This document shows, one piece after another, positions 1-9,520 of a DNA stretch of 64,000 nucleotides (positions are counted from its first letter, which is position 1; the number at the start of each line of letters is the position of its first letter). A program made the position numbers and the translations under genes. This DNA comes from JARKQH01 sp964631605 (GTDB taxonomy: Bacteria; Verrucomicrobiota; Verrucomicrobiia; Limisphaerales; UBA8199), in the NCBI GenBank assembly GCA_964631605.1, contig CAZVYG010000004.1, positions 62,001 through 126,000 of the forward strand. Direction: 5' to 3'. The notes under the pieces were generated by a model. That model was not told the origin of the DNA and made no database searches. It saw nothing but the letters and a program-made list of their open reading frames with translations.

Positions 1-61
1 CAGTCGTAATGTGCAGTTACCCTATGCCTGTCTGAGCAAAAAACAAAAGGACTACCCTCCC

Positions 62-793
62 ATGAAAACTAAAGTTGTTTCCCTCCTCGGCGTCGCAGCG
101 GTCGCTCTTGGCCTGGCCATGCCGGCTTTGGCGGTTCCCGTGACCTACTATGTTGACAGCAGTCAAAGCAGCCTGACGCTCTCGGGACAAGCCTTTGGGC
201 TTCCATTTGCCGCCCAAGCACCGGGCTCATTGGTGGATGCTTTTACGGGCACGATCACCGGAGACCTGAACGGAGGAGTGCTCACCTTTAGCGGCGGGAG
301 TTCCATAGTGGCGCTGCTGAACCCAGCGGGGTCTTTCACAACCGCGCCGAACACACTGGATGGGCCTGGTAACTACGGGGTGAAAGCGAACGGGTTTATT
401 ACAGGTTACGGCTTGGCCACAATCAACGGCGTTTATCGGAACCTTATATTCGACATAACAGCGGGCACCGCCCAGGACGGCATGGCCCCGAGCGGCCAAA
501 CACTGACGTTGACTTCAGGCAACCTGGATTACGGGATATTCTTGAATAGTCAACCTTTCCAAGCCGCTTCGTCATCCCTCATCGGCAAGGGAGGCGCCAA
601 CACCTCGGCCGATTTGGTTGCCTTAACGCCGACGACCTTGGTGCTGCCGGTAAAGATCAGCACGGGTGTGTATTCCAATCGGCAGGAGGACTATTTGGGG
701 GTCATCGTTGCGGTCATTCCCGAGCCTGGTGTGCTGAGCCTTGGACTGTTGGGGCTGCTGGCTGCCTGGATTGCCCGGGTGCGTCGGTCGTAA
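62..793 (+). CDS. PEP-CTERM sorted secreted protein
   Basis: Predicted exported protein of 243 residues, probably anchored or processed by an exosortase system. The ATG at 62 is preceded by AAAGGA about ten bases upstream; an in-frame GTG at 11 would only add residues without signal-peptide character. Residues 1 to about 21 form a signal peptide (MKTK, then a hydrophobic run ending in ALA). The last 26 residues are a PEP-CTERM tail: the motif IPEPG, a hydrophobic helix and the basic end RVRRS. The middle is rich in Gly, Thr and Ser, and I recognise no enzymatic domain in it. No exosortase gene is in the window. The export class is well supported; the function is unknown. Confidence 0.85.
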   Translation: MKTKVVSLLGVAAVALGLAMPALAVPVTYYVDSSQSSLTLSGQAFGLPFAAQAPGSLVDAFTGTITGDLNGGVLTFSGGSSIVALLNPAGSFTTAPNTLDGPGNYGVKANGFITGYGLATINGVYRNLIFDITAGTAQDGMAPSGQTLTLTSGNLDYGIFLNSQPFQAASSSLIGKGGANTSADLVALTPTTLVLPVKISTGVYSNRQEDYLGVIVAVIPEPGVLSLGLLGLLAAWIARVRRS

Positions 794-1069
794 CGCCCAT
801 GGCATTTGAGGCCCTCCAGCCGACTCAGGGTTCGGCCTTGCCGAGGACAGAGCAGGCAGCCTCAGGCTGAGAAAGTGAGCCCGCGCCGAGCCCGGCAAGG
901 GGAAGGTTCAGTGTGGGCTGGCAGTGAGGACAACGGTCTCGCCCGCGGTCTGAAGATGCGCCGGGTCGTAAGCAAACAATCCCTTGCGCGTAAGCGGTTT
1001 AGGGTTTGACAATTTGCGGGCCCGGCAGGAAGCTGCTTTGAGAACCCAGTAATTGCTCAAGAAAAACCT

Positions 1070-3193
1070 ATGAACTCCTCTCTTATTCATCTGATCGTCC
1101 CGCGGGTATCCCGGCCGACCAGGATGCGACAAAGCCCGATGGTTCTGACCTTGGCGGCGGCCGCCCTGATCTGGGCCGTGGGAGCCCGCGCCCAGGTGGA
1201 CACGTTTGACGATGGGAACGACACCGGCTGGCTGCGCTCGTCAATACCGGCTGCCACATTCAGTTTTCCGCCCGACGCCCAGGGCGGTCGGGCCTACCGT
1301 CTCCAAGGCGGACCAGCCAGTTCCGGCGCGGACACCAATGCGCGGGCGTTCAGTTATCTGACCAACCGAATCTACACGAATTTCTATGCGGCGGTGGACG
1401 TGGTGGCGTGGAATACGAATCAGGACTGCAACCTGGTGCTGGGCCTGATCGCGCGGGCGAGCAGCAACGAGAACATCTACGCCGGGATGCCATTTGACCC
1501 AAGCATACCGATGGGCCTAACCTTCAATGTCCGTCTCCACAACTGGCGGTCCTACACCGGGCCCGGCAACACCGGGCCGCTGGGTCATCGCGACCAGATG
1601 AGTGTTTGGGGCATTGTGAACGCGTACGGCACGCTGATGCTGGGCAACCCGGTGGCGGTCAGCCAGGTGGGCTTTCGCTGGGTGCCCGGGCGGGCTTATC
1701 GGCTGGTGCTGAGCAACACCAATAACCTGGGCGACTCGCTTCAGTATTACACGTGCGCCATTTATGATGTGAACGATCTGACGCGCCCGCTGCTCACGAT
1801 GACGGGGGATGATACTTACTACGGCAACTCGGTTTATATTCCGCCCTACGGCTATGTGGGCGTATTCGGCTATCACCTGTCCAACAATGACTTTGATCCG
1901 ACGGTGGACGTGACGTTTGACAATTTCTATGTGGGCGAGACCGCCCCGCCGGGCGTGGCGCCGCCGGGAATTCCGCATGGAATGCCGGGGGCTCCGCAGG
2001 TGGTGAATCGTTCGCCAACCTCGTTCAAGAACTTCCATCCCGCAGCCAGCGGAATTACTTTCGACGCCACAACGCTGACCACGACCAACAGCGTTAACGC
2101 CGATGCCATCAAGCTGTATTTGAATGGCGTGAATGTATCCGCGGACCTGGCGATTTCCGGCTTTGCCACCAACCTGAACGTCGCGTATGGCGGACTCGCC
2201 TCCAATGTATTGTATCAGGCGCGAATTGAGCTGGAGGACGTGCTGGGCCGGCGAACGACCAACGAGTTCACGTTCGACACCTTTAGCGACGCCTATCTGG
2301 CCTCGTCGGCCGTCAAGATCATCGAATGCGAGGATTACGATTATAGCGGCGGACTGTTCATCAACGATCCGCCGGCATCGGGCTACCTGACCAATGGAAC
2401 CGGGCCGATCAACTCGGGTTCGGGATACGTGGACCTTGCGGGCACGGCGGGCGTGGATTTTTATGATCGCGACAGCGGCCCTCATGTGGACGAGAATGCT
2501 TACCGTTCGATGGACGCGGTGGCGACACAACAGGGCAATTACGGCAGTTTTGTTTACGCCGACGGCACTTCGCCGGTCAGCATTGGTTACGCCCGCTTCT
2601 ACGACACCCAGCGCAGCAAGTACTCGAGCGTGAATTCCGCCCTCCAGGAGTATAACGTCATGCGCATGGAGGGGAGCGAATGGCTGAATTACACGCGGGT
2701 CTTCGACGGGGCGCGATACTACAACGCCTATCTGCGGGCGGCTTGCGGCCTGGCCCAGCCCGTGGCCTTCCAGCATATCGGGGCGGGGCCGACGACCAAC
2801 GCGCTGGGGCGGTTTGACGTGCCCAGCACCTTCTATCATCACAATTACCAGTATGTGCCCCTGCGGTCGGCCAACGGCGGGCTGGCCGTGGTCAACCTGA
2901 GCGGCACTTCCACGGTGCGGTTGCTGCTCGACAGCCCGCCCAACGACGCGACCAAGCAGGGGCTGGTGATGAATTACGTCGCCCTGGTGCCCGCCATTCC
3001 CCAGGTGGAATCGGCGGCGGAAATCAACGGCGTCTATGCTCCCGAGACCAACGTGCTGGTGGATGCTGGGGCCAGGAAGATCACCGTGCCGCGCAGCGGC
3101 ACCACGCGGTTCTATCGGATAGCCTGGACGCAGCAGGCCCAAATCACAGGTATTGGGCTCGCAGGCGAGAACGTTGTCCTTAGCTATCAGTAG
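1070..3193 (+). CDS. secreted carbohydrate-binding-like protein
   Basis: Exported protein of 707 residues. A basic N-terminus is followed by a hydrophobic segment ending GARAQ, which looks like a signal peptide; an internal Met near residue 19 is an alternative start. Residues about 45-290 (FDDGNDTGW to VTFDNFYVGE) look like a concanavalin/LamG-type jelly roll. Residues about 310-410 look like an Ig or Fn3-type linker. Residues about 415-650 (IIECEDYDYSGG, YRSMDAVATQ, EWLNYTRVFDGARYYNAYLR) resemble CBM6 or malectin-type modules. The C-terminus carries the FYRI motif seen in other secreted proteins here. No catalytic motif is visible, so a surface or binding role is an inference. It converges with the sialidase-like gene at 3254. 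Confidence 0.75.
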   Translation: MNSSLIHLIVPRVSRPTRMRQSPMVLTLAAAALIWAVGARAQVDTFDDGNDTGWLRSSIPAATFSFPPDAQGGRAYRLQGGPASSGADTNARAFSYLTNRIYTNFYAAVDVVAWNTNQDCNLVLGLIARASSNENIYAGMPFDPSIPMGLTFNVRLHNWRSYTGPGNTGPLGHRDQMSVWGIVNAYGTLMLGNPVAVSQVGFRWVPGRAYRLVLSNTNNLGDSLQYYTCAIYDVNDLTRPLLTMTGDDTYYGNSVYIPPYGYVGVFGYHLSNNDFDPTVDVTFDNFYVGETAPPGVAPPGIPHGMPGAPQVVNRSPTSFKNFHPAASGITFDATTLTTTNSVNADAIKLYLNGVNVSADLAISGFATNLNVAYGGLASNVLYQARIELEDVLGRRTTNEFTFDTFSDAYLASSAVKIIECEDYDYSGGLFINDPPASGYLTNGTGPINSGSGYVDLAGTAGVDFYDRDSGPHVDENAYRSMDAVATQQGNYGSFVYADGTSPVSIGYARFYDTQRSKYSSVNSALQEYNVMRMEGSEWLNYTRVFDGARYYNAYLRAACGLAQPVAFQHIGAGPTTNALGRFDVPSTFYHHNYQYVPLRSANGGLAVVNLSGTSTVRLLLDSPPNDATKQGLVMNYVALVPAIPQVESAAEINGVYAPETNVLVDAGARKITVPRSGTTRFYRIAWTQQAQITGIGLAGENVVLSYQ

Positions 3194-3216
3194 GTGCTGA
3201 AATGAACCGGGTGCCT

Positions 3217-3235
3217 GGCCGCGAGTTTCGCGGCC
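3217..3235. terminator. hairpin between convergent genes
   Basis: An 8-bp perfect stem, GGCCGCGA/TCGCGGCC, with a 3-base loop lies in the 60-bp gap between two convergent genes. There is no T-run, so it may work as a weak terminator in both directions. Confidence 0.45.
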
Positions 3236-3253
3236 TCTGGCGCTGGTTCCCAA

Positions 3254-4534
3254 TCAATTCGCGGTTGCATCTCCCGCGAGAATCCAGGCCTCGTTGAAGT
3301 GCGCGTGTTTAATGGATTCGGCGGCAGGACGGCCGGCTGAGTCCAGACGGAGCTCGCGTTGTTTCTGCCGGAAGCTGTACGTGGCGTGGAGGGTGCCGTC
3401 GCGCGCCTGAAGCACGGATGGGTAATGGTAGGAACCGGGACCGGCTTTGATATCCGCTTCGGCATCCCGTTCCAAATGCCGGGTCCATCTCCAGCTTGTG
3501 CCTTCGTCGTCGGAAAGGGAGACCGCCAGACGATGGCGTCCTTGTTCAAGGTCGTTATGAATCAACAGCCAGCGCCCGCTTTGCAGCACGAGCACCTGGA
3601 CGCCGGCGCCGGGGTCCAGGCGGTCTGTGTCCACGGCCAGGCTCCAGGTTTCGCCGCGGTCGCGGGACTGGCTGATTTGCAACCGGTGGGGTGGGGGGCC
3701 GTTGTCGCGCATGTAGGCGACGAGTGTGCCGTCCCGCTTCCGGGCGAGCGTGGGTTGGACATTGCCCAGACCGACGATCGGCGCGCTGGTTTGCCAGGAT
3801 TGTCCCCCATCGTCCGTGAACGCGACCAGTGAGAAATCAAAGCCGTCGGAATACAGGGGCAGCAGGAGGCGTTTCCCCTCCAGGATCAAAGGGCGTGCCC
3901 GGGGCATCCAGCCCAGCCGGCACCAGAGCTTGTCGGCTGCCCGGGTCCGATTCTCATTCGCCCACCGATCGAACTCGGGCGCTGTCCCGAGACCGGTCAG
4001 GCGGGTGGCGAGTTCGTCAAGACCTGCGTTGACGCACGCGGCGAAGTTGGTGCCCGGTGTGAGGTGCAGCACGTCGGTGGTGTCCCAGCGTGGCGGGCCC
4101 GGTTTTTGATAATTCGAGGAGATTCGATACTTGAGCAGGGCGGTTTCCCAGCGATTGGCGAGGATCACGGGCCAGACAAGCCATAGCCGTTTTTGCGGGT
4201 CCATGAACATGACGGGGTTGGTATCTGGATAGCCCGGAGTGTCCGCCAGGAGAAAGGGCGCGCTCCAGCCGCGCGCGTTCTTTGGCTTGCGGGAGCCTAG
4301 GATGCGGACATCGTCAGCGGTACGTTCGCCGGAGCCGTTGTACCAGCAGACCAGCAGGTCGCCGTTGGGGCATTCGACGACGCAGGAGGAATGGTTGTGC
4401 CAATGTTCGAGGGGGAAAATCAGTGCCGAGTTGAGGAAGGGTTTTTCCGCGCGCCCCGGGGCCGGTCCTGCGCCGCAGGCGAACGCGGCAGCGAGCCAGG
4501 CGATGAGCAGGAGACATTTCGCTGGTTGATTCAT
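3254..4534 (-). CDS. secreted sialidase-like (BNR/Asp-box) protein
   Basis: Exo-sialidase-like beta-propeller of 426 residues. The chosen start is the ATG at 4534, which overlaps the stop of the upstream HAD gene by four bases (ATGA); a longer in-frame start at 4627 would give an implausible N-terminus. A signal peptide (MNQPAK, hydrophobic run ending AFACGA) is followed by a propeller with Asp-box-like motifs DDGGQSW, SRDRGETW and SDDEGTSW. The N-terminal motif FPLEHWHNHSSCVVECPNG fits the BNR_2 group of sialidase-like proteins. Such proteins hydrolyse terminal sialic acids, but many relatives in environmental bacteria have no proven substrate. It is the last gene of the minus-strand cluster 9309-3254. 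Confidence 0.8.
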   Translation of the reverse strand: MNQPAKCLLLIAWLAAAFACGAGPAPGRAEKPFLNSALIFPLEHWHNHSSCVVECPNGDLLVCWYNGSGERTADDVRILGSRKPKNARGWSAPFLLADTPGYPDTNPVMFMDPQKRLWLVWPVILANRWETALLKYRISSNYQKPGPPRWDTTDVLHLTPGTNFAACVNAGLDELATRLTGLGTAPEFDRWANENRTRAADKLWCRLGWMPRARPLILEGKRLLLPLYSDGFDFSLVAFTDDGGQSWQTSAPIVGLGNVQPTLARKRDGTLVAYMRDNGPPPHRLQISQSRDRGETWSLAVDTDRLDPGAGVQVLVLQSGRWLLIHNDLEQGRHRLAVSLSDDEGTSWRWTRHLERDAEADIKAGPGSYHYPSVLQARDGTLHATYSFRQKQRELRLDSAGRPAAESIKHAHFNEAWILAGDATAN

Positions 4535-5391
4535 ATTCCAAGTATCATTTGCAGGAGAGGTTTCGCATCTCGAAAATCGGGGATTACCACGTCCGCCCCC
4601 ACTCCGACCAGGCGCTGGCGTTTCCACTCGTCGAATTGACCGGAGCCGTTGTTGGCCTCGTCGCTGGCCACCGCCACCGCCAGGCCGCCGACCTCCTTCG
4701 TGTTCTGAATCTCGACGTACCCGTCACCGAACGAGAGCAACTGATCGCCGGGAATTCTGTTTTCGCGGAGGATGCGTTCGATCACCATTTTCTTGGAGAA
4801 TTGCTTGTAGTCGTCGAGTGCCCCGTAGATGTGGCGCCCGAAATAGCGGGTGAGATCAAGCAGCTCGGCTTCCTGTTTTACGAAGCCCTTGTCCGTGCCG
4901 CTGGCGAGGTAAAGCGTGAGGCCGCGGCTGCGCAGGAGTTCGAGGAAGGAGCGGGCGCCGCAGACGAGGCAATCATCGGGGTGCAGCGCGCCGGAGCGCA
5001 AGCCCTCCAGGCGATGGCGGATTTTCTGGTCCAGGCGCCGCAGGTATTCATGCTTGTACCAGAGCGGATCGCGCGGGTTTCCGCCGCGTTCCTGGACGCG
5101 CTGGGCCAACTGGATCATTTGATAGATCGTCTGCTTGCCGTTGAGGCGCATGATGTCGTCGTAGGCAAGCTGGCGGCGCGTTTCCTCGGTTTCATCCGGC
5201 AGAGGCGGCAGCATTTCGACAAACATGGGCACCATGACCTCGGGCCAGCCCTGGCGGATGAGCGAGAGCGTGCCGTCCCAGTCGAACAGCACATGGCTGA
5301 TCTGAGGCCTTGGCTTGAACTGCGGGCTGAATTCAACGCGGCCGGTGAATGGCGTGGGCTGGTGTGGAATATCAGAAGTTGGTCTGTTCAT
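4531..5391 (-). CDS. HAD-superfamily hydrolase (phosphatase-like)
   Basis: HAD phosphatase of 286 residues from the ATG at 5391. An ATG at 5481, six bases after the upstream stop, would add 30 residues of low-quality sequence. All four HAD motifs are visible: motif I FDWDGTLS (Asp nucleophile and acid/base), motif II ASGTD, motif III with the Lys pair in FSKKMVIERI, and motif IV GDGYVEI. A helical cap lies between motifs I and II, as in phosphoglycolate-phosphatase-like enzymes. The substrate is unknown. Its place between a GH42-like gene and a sialidase-like gene suggests a sugar phosphate. The overlap with the sialidase-like gene suggests translational coupling. Confidence 0.85.
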   Translation of the reverse strand: MNRPTSDIPHQPTPFTGRVEFSPQFKPRPQISHVLFDWDGTLSLIRQGWPEVMVPMFVEMLPPLPDETEETRRQLAYDDIMRLNGKQTIYQMIQLAQRVQERGGNPRDPLWYKHEYLRRLDQKIRHRLEGLRSGALHPDDCLVCGARSFLELLRSRGLTLYLASGTDKGFVKQEAELLDLTRYFGRHIYGALDDYKQFSKKMVIERILRENRIPGDQLLSFGDGYVEIQNTKEVGGLAVAVASDEANNGSGQFDEWKRQRLVGVGADVVIPDFRDAKPLLQMILGI

Positions 5392-5487
5392 TTGAAATCG
5401 TGCCGTGGGACGAGCGTTCCCACCTGGGTTATGTCCAAGACCGGCGGTGCAAGCGCTTATTTCGTGTTGCCCCATTGACATCGTGAT

Positions 5488-7648
5488 TCAGTGGCGGAGA
5501 ACGCGGGTTTCGCCTTTTTTCAGGGATAGGTTAAGTGCGGGGCCATTGCCAAGGGCATGGCCGCTCAACGCATCATAAACTGGCGCGCGGCGGCCGGTGT
5601 CAAGAGCCACGGGGCCATCCTGGGCGGCGTGAAGCGCCAAAATCGGGCCGTTGTCATACACATTGCAATCGGTTTGCGTATAAAGGTGAACGCCGGCCCG
5701 GCGGGCGGCCAGACGCAGGAGGTCGGAGCTCAGGCCGGGGGCGCCGACGAACAGCGAACAGCCCCGGCCTGTTTTGCGCATCGCCACGGCCGGCGAACCA
5801 TCCGGATAGGTCGCCAGGATTTCGTGCGGGGCCGCGTCGGCGGCAGCAAACAGGGGGGTAACGGCTGCCTCGACCCCGAAAGCATTCTGGAGCCCAAGTT
5901 GTCTCCCGGCCGCGGTAGGCGTTGCCCAGGCGGGCGCGCGGGGGTGAAACCGGGGCCAAATGAAAGCCGGTCAGTTCACGCATCGCTTCAGGCGATTCGC
6001 GGTTGGTGTCGTAAAGGCCGGGCGCGTAGCACCAGATGCGAAATGCGTGCCGGGTGTGGCGATCGAGGTTCCGGCGTTGGGCGGCTGAAAGGTGCCAGGC
6101 GTTTAGAAAGACGTAGAGCCTGGCCGCGACCCGGCCTCGAAGGACATCATCCAGGAGGTATTGGCCATAAGGAGCGCCCAGGCGCCCCAAGGGCCGCCGC
6201 ACCTGATAAATGCCTGGCTCGGTAACCGTCCAGGCGCTGGCGGAAGTTGCGAGCATGGATTGCTCGTCAATGACCGCCGCGACCTGGGGTTTGAAAGGCA
6301 AGGGTTGATCCAGAAAGAGGCGGTCCACGCTCTCCATAAGTTTCATTTCCTCCCACAGGCGTGGATCGTTAAACCAACCTGTCATGGCCAGGTCCATCCA
6401 CCAGGTGGCGAAATTGCGAGTGGCCTCCTGGGCCACATTTCGCCTCAGCATCGCAAGGGTTTCCTCCGCGTCGCGCGCCCCGTCAATCGCGCCGGGAAAG
6501 TTTCCGGTTCCGAGGTGCGTGCGGGTGTCGTCCTCGACCAGCCACAGTTTGCCGGCGAGGACAACGCTTTCGGCGGCGGTCATGGCGGGGGCGCTGCCTC
6601 CCATTCCGCGATCAAAATAGGAAATGGGCGAGGCCACCACCGCATGGTGTTGCTGCGAGCCGTCGTCCCACGTCATAACCGCCTCCGGGTGAGCCTTGCG
6701 CCACCACTCGGGTGGTTCCGCGCCGAATCGCGGGATTAGCAGGGCACGCGGGTTGGCTTGGAGAACCTGGGCGCAGGCGTGGTCAACCGCGGTCCAATCC
6801 GCAGTCTGTCCCGGAGCCGGCCACGGCAGGTCTATCGGAAAGCTGACGAAGTCCACCCCCGCCTGAGCCGCCATTTGAATCTGGGCTTCGAAGGCGCCGG
6901 GAGGGCCACCCAGCAGAACAAAGGGATTGCCGGGCCGATAGACTGCAACGGTCAAATCGCGCGCTGGTTCCGCTTTGGCCCAAAAGGAGACGCGGTAGCG
7001 TTGGCCGCGGAGGATTTCGAGATTGGGCAGGTGATAGATGTGCCAGTCGGGCCAGGGGCCGGCAGGCGGCTGCCTGAGCGTCACGTGCAGGCCGGCAGAA
7101 CTGGTTGCTCCGATGGAGGGTTTTACCGCCACGGTGCCCACAGTGTTCGCCGGGTCGGGAGGCCAGGTGGTCCAGTCGCGCGCAAACGATTCCGGCCCCC
7201 CCTCGAAGTCGGAGATGGGCGCAAGGTCTTTGCCGGACGCGAGCTCGACGATGCGGATGTCGTCGAGGCAAGCCTCCCCGGGAACCCGGCCGAACCGAAA
7301 ATGCAAGGTGCCCTTGCCCTGAGCCTCTTCTCGGGCGACAAAGTCGAACTCGACGCGGCGGCCCTGGGGCTCGATGCGGATTGGCGCCGAACCCGGCCCG
7401 CCAAAGAACATGCGGGCTCGAACAGGGTGGCCATTGACGAGCAATCGGGGCGCGCCGGAGCGACTCTCGACCCGAACAGTCAGGTTGGCGCCGGGCCCGT
7501 GGGCGGCAAGAGCTGGGCGGGTGAACGCCGCCAGGACGACGGCAAGCAGCCACGGAGCGAAACCGTGGCCTCGCCAGAGATGAGTGGCAAAGCGGAGGTC
7601 CGGGGAACTATTGAAAAGTTTCAGCATCCGGGCGAAGGCGTGTTTCAA
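5488..7648 (-). pseudogene. GH42-like glycosidase, frameshifted and internally deleted
   Basis: Exported glycosidase-like gene read in two frames. The TTG at 7648 overlaps the previous stop (TTGA); an ATG lies at 7627. It has a signal-type N-terminus, then a jelly-roll domain (residues about 50-240, with the CBM-like motif YRVSFWAKAEP), then parts of a TIM barrel (GVDFVSFPIDLPWP; RFGAEPPEWW; WWMDLAMTGWF), then a flavodoxin-like domain as in GH42 relatives. The frame is lost near 5910-5925. Past that point another frame continues sensibly (AFGVEAAVTPLF, then KTGRGCSLFVGAPGLSS to the stop at 5488). From family knowledge, strands 3-6 of the barrel with the catalytic Glu residues are absent: HHAVVASP runs straight into ISYFDRG near 6621-6634. 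It is probably non-functional or misassembled. Confidence 0.75.
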
Positions 7649-9309
7649 GGCGGATAGTGGAAGGGCAGCACGTCAGGGACGACGAAAACCCGGGTCGTAA
7701 ATTTCAGCGGTGAGAGCCCGGCCCGGACGTAGGCTAATTCGACGAAAAAAGCCTTCCAACCTTGAACCGGCGGGGCCACTGTGCCGAGATAGCTGCCATG
7801 ACTCTGATTGGTCAAAAGGGTGCTTTGCCACGCCGGGCCGATGGTGGCGAGGCGGAAATCGCGGGCGTTCGGGTTGACGGCCTGCCAGAGGCGGACTTCG
7901 CTGGGCGGGTCGGCGGGCACCACGCGGACGGAGTTGGACGCGGCCAGGCTCCAGGAAAAGCGGGGCAGGGCCGTGTTGAAGACAATGGATTGGTAGCAGG
8001 CGGACAGCGTGGTGATGGCGTCGGCATTGAGCGAGTGGGAGGTGTTGGGAACGTATCGCAGATACTTAACGCCGGGCAAGTCATCGAAATAAAACTGCGA
8101 AGAATCCGGCAGAAAGAACTCGTCGCCGGTGGCGTTGATGATGAATTTGGGAATTGTGAGGCGCGCCCGGTAGGCATAGGGGTCCACGATGTCCATCAGC
8201 GCTTGGAACTGGGGGGTGCCCATCCAGTTCATGATGCCCATGTTGACGTAGTCGTCAATGGCCGGAGCCCAAAAACCGTAAGCACTGTAGTGATGAATCA
8301 TGGAAACCTCGACATTCAGCACGTCAATGACCAGCGGGACAATGGCAACCACCCGGGGGTCCACCGCAGCGGTGGTCCAGGTGGTCCAGCCGCGCTTTGA
8401 TGCTCCCGATACGACAAACCGGTTGACGGTGAGGTTTCCGGCGGCCGGGCTGGCGCAAAAAGCGGTGATGGCGTCCATCGCGCGGACCGCAGCCTTGGTC
8501 ATGGGCAGGCGGGCGGGCCAGCGGTCGTCGCCCGTGCGGAGGTATTTGTCCCAGGTGTAGGCAATCAGCGAATCTTCGGTGCGCGAGATGGTTTCGCCGG
8601 CGAACGTGAGGGGCTGGTTGGGAATCATTTTGAGCTCGGCAACAACGCTGCCGGTGTCCAGAGCCATTTGGCGCAGGTTGGAATCGGCGCTCGAGGGCTG
8701 GGTGCCGGGGTTGCTCCCGCCGCTGATGAACAGGAGGCCGTGGGAGTTGGTGGTTGCGGTGGGCTTGACCAGGATCAGCCAATGCTTCCAGAGGGTGCGG
8801 TTGACGTCGTTGGTCGTGAGCCAGGCTTGGGATTGGAGTTCGAGGATGAAAGTGGTCTGGCCCGCGCCGGGAATTGTATTCAAGAGCGTGTAGGAATAGT
8901 TGGTGTCGGGGGCCGCCACATAGCGGTCCAGGGCCGTGCTGAGATCGCGCGACCGATAGAAGCGCTGGGAATTATTGGTGAAGGCATAGTCGGGCCAGAC
9001 GGAGGCGGTGTTCGACTGGTACAGAGTTGTCATTTCCTGCCAGTTCACAAGGTTGGTGGAGGTCTCGAGGCAATGCCAGCAGTTCGAACCGCCGGTCAGG
9101 ATTAACCGGAGCAGTTGCTCGGCGGGAAAGACTCGGGCGTGGAGTTCGGTCGCGCGAACATCAGAGAGGACTGTCAGGCCGAGGCAAAGAGCCCCCGCCA
9201 ACAGTGCAGCCGTCGCATGGCGGAGACCCCGGTTGAGAACCAACGGCTGCTGACATGACGCCGGGCGGCCTGCAAGGCTGGGGTGGGCTAGGAGTGGGCT
9301 TGGGTTCAC
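7645..9309 (-). CDS. PhoPQ-activated pathogenicity-related (PqaA-type) alpha/beta hydrolase
   Basis: Exported protein of 554 residues from the GTG at 9309. A hydrophobic signal segment (ATAALLAGALCLGLTVL) is followed by a short 'FYR' module (LETSTNLVNWQEM to RFYRSRDL), unusual at the N-terminus of an enzyme. The rest, from about residue 125, matches the PhoPQ-related family: FISGGSNPG, LIAYTWDKYL, VSGASKRGWTTW (probable Ser nucleophile elbow), HHYSAYGFWAPAIDDY and NATGDEFFLPDSS. Family members are alpha/beta hydrolases of poorly known substrate. It is the first gene of the minus-strand cluster, and its stop overlaps the start of the GH42-like gene. Confidence 0.88.
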   Translation of the reverse strand: MNPSPLLAHPSLAGRPASCQQPLVLNRGLRHATAALLAGALCLGLTVLSDVRATELHARVFPAEQLLRLILTGGSNCWHCLETSTNLVNWQEMTTLYQSNTASVWPDYAFTNNSQRFYRSRDLSTALDRYVAAPDTNYSYTLLNTIPGAGQTTFILELQSQAWLTTNDVNRTLWKHWLILVKPTATTNSHGLLFISGGSNPGTQPSSADSNLRQMALDTGSVVAELKMIPNQPLTFAGETISRTEDSLIAYTWDKYLRTGDDRWPARLPMTKAAVRAMDAITAFCASPAAGNLTVNRFVVSGASKRGWTTWTTAAVDPRVVAIVPLVIDVLNVEVSMIHHYSAYGFWAPAIDDYVNMGIMNWMGTPQFQALMDIVDPYAYRARLTIPKFIINATGDEFFLPDSSQFYFDDLPGVKYLRYVPNTSHSLNADAITTLSACYQSIVFNTALPRFSWSLAASNSVRVVPADPPSEVRLWQAVNPNARDFRLATIGPAWQSTLLTNQSHGSYLGTVAPPVQGWKAFFVELAYVRAGLSPLKFTTRVFVVPDVLPFHYPP

Positions 9310-9388
9310 GATGCTCTTATTATGCCCTTGTCAGTACCCGGTTCAACTGCAAAGAACCGCCGCTCTTGGGCCCACGCGGGGGCTCCCG

Positions 9389-9502
9389 TGGTCCGATGTA
9401 GGGGGCCTGGTCCTCGGGCCATGCAACTGGCAACAAGACACCAATGCGGCGGAACCGAAAGCTTTTTATCGCGTGATCGTTCCCTGGGTTTGGGAGCCTT
9501 GA
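9389..9502 (+). pseudogene. relic 3' end of a secreted protein ('FYR' module)
   Basis: A short frame reads WSDVGGLVLGP, then DTNAAEPKAFYRVIVPW and a TGA stop at 9500-9502. This matches the closing strands of the small beta module (W-DVGG ... FYRV) that ends many verrucomicrobial secreted proteins and recurs in this window. No credible upstream part of the gene remains. A perfect terminator hairpin begins at the stop codon, which supports this being the true end of a former gene. Confidence 0.4.
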
Positions 9503-9520
9503 GCGGACGCGTCCGCTTTT
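9502..9520 (+). terminator. intrinsic terminator
   Basis: A perfect palindrome, AGCGGA-CGCG-TCCGCT, is followed by TTTT and overlaps the stop of the relic frame. It is a compact Rho-independent terminator on the plus strand. Confidence 0.6.
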
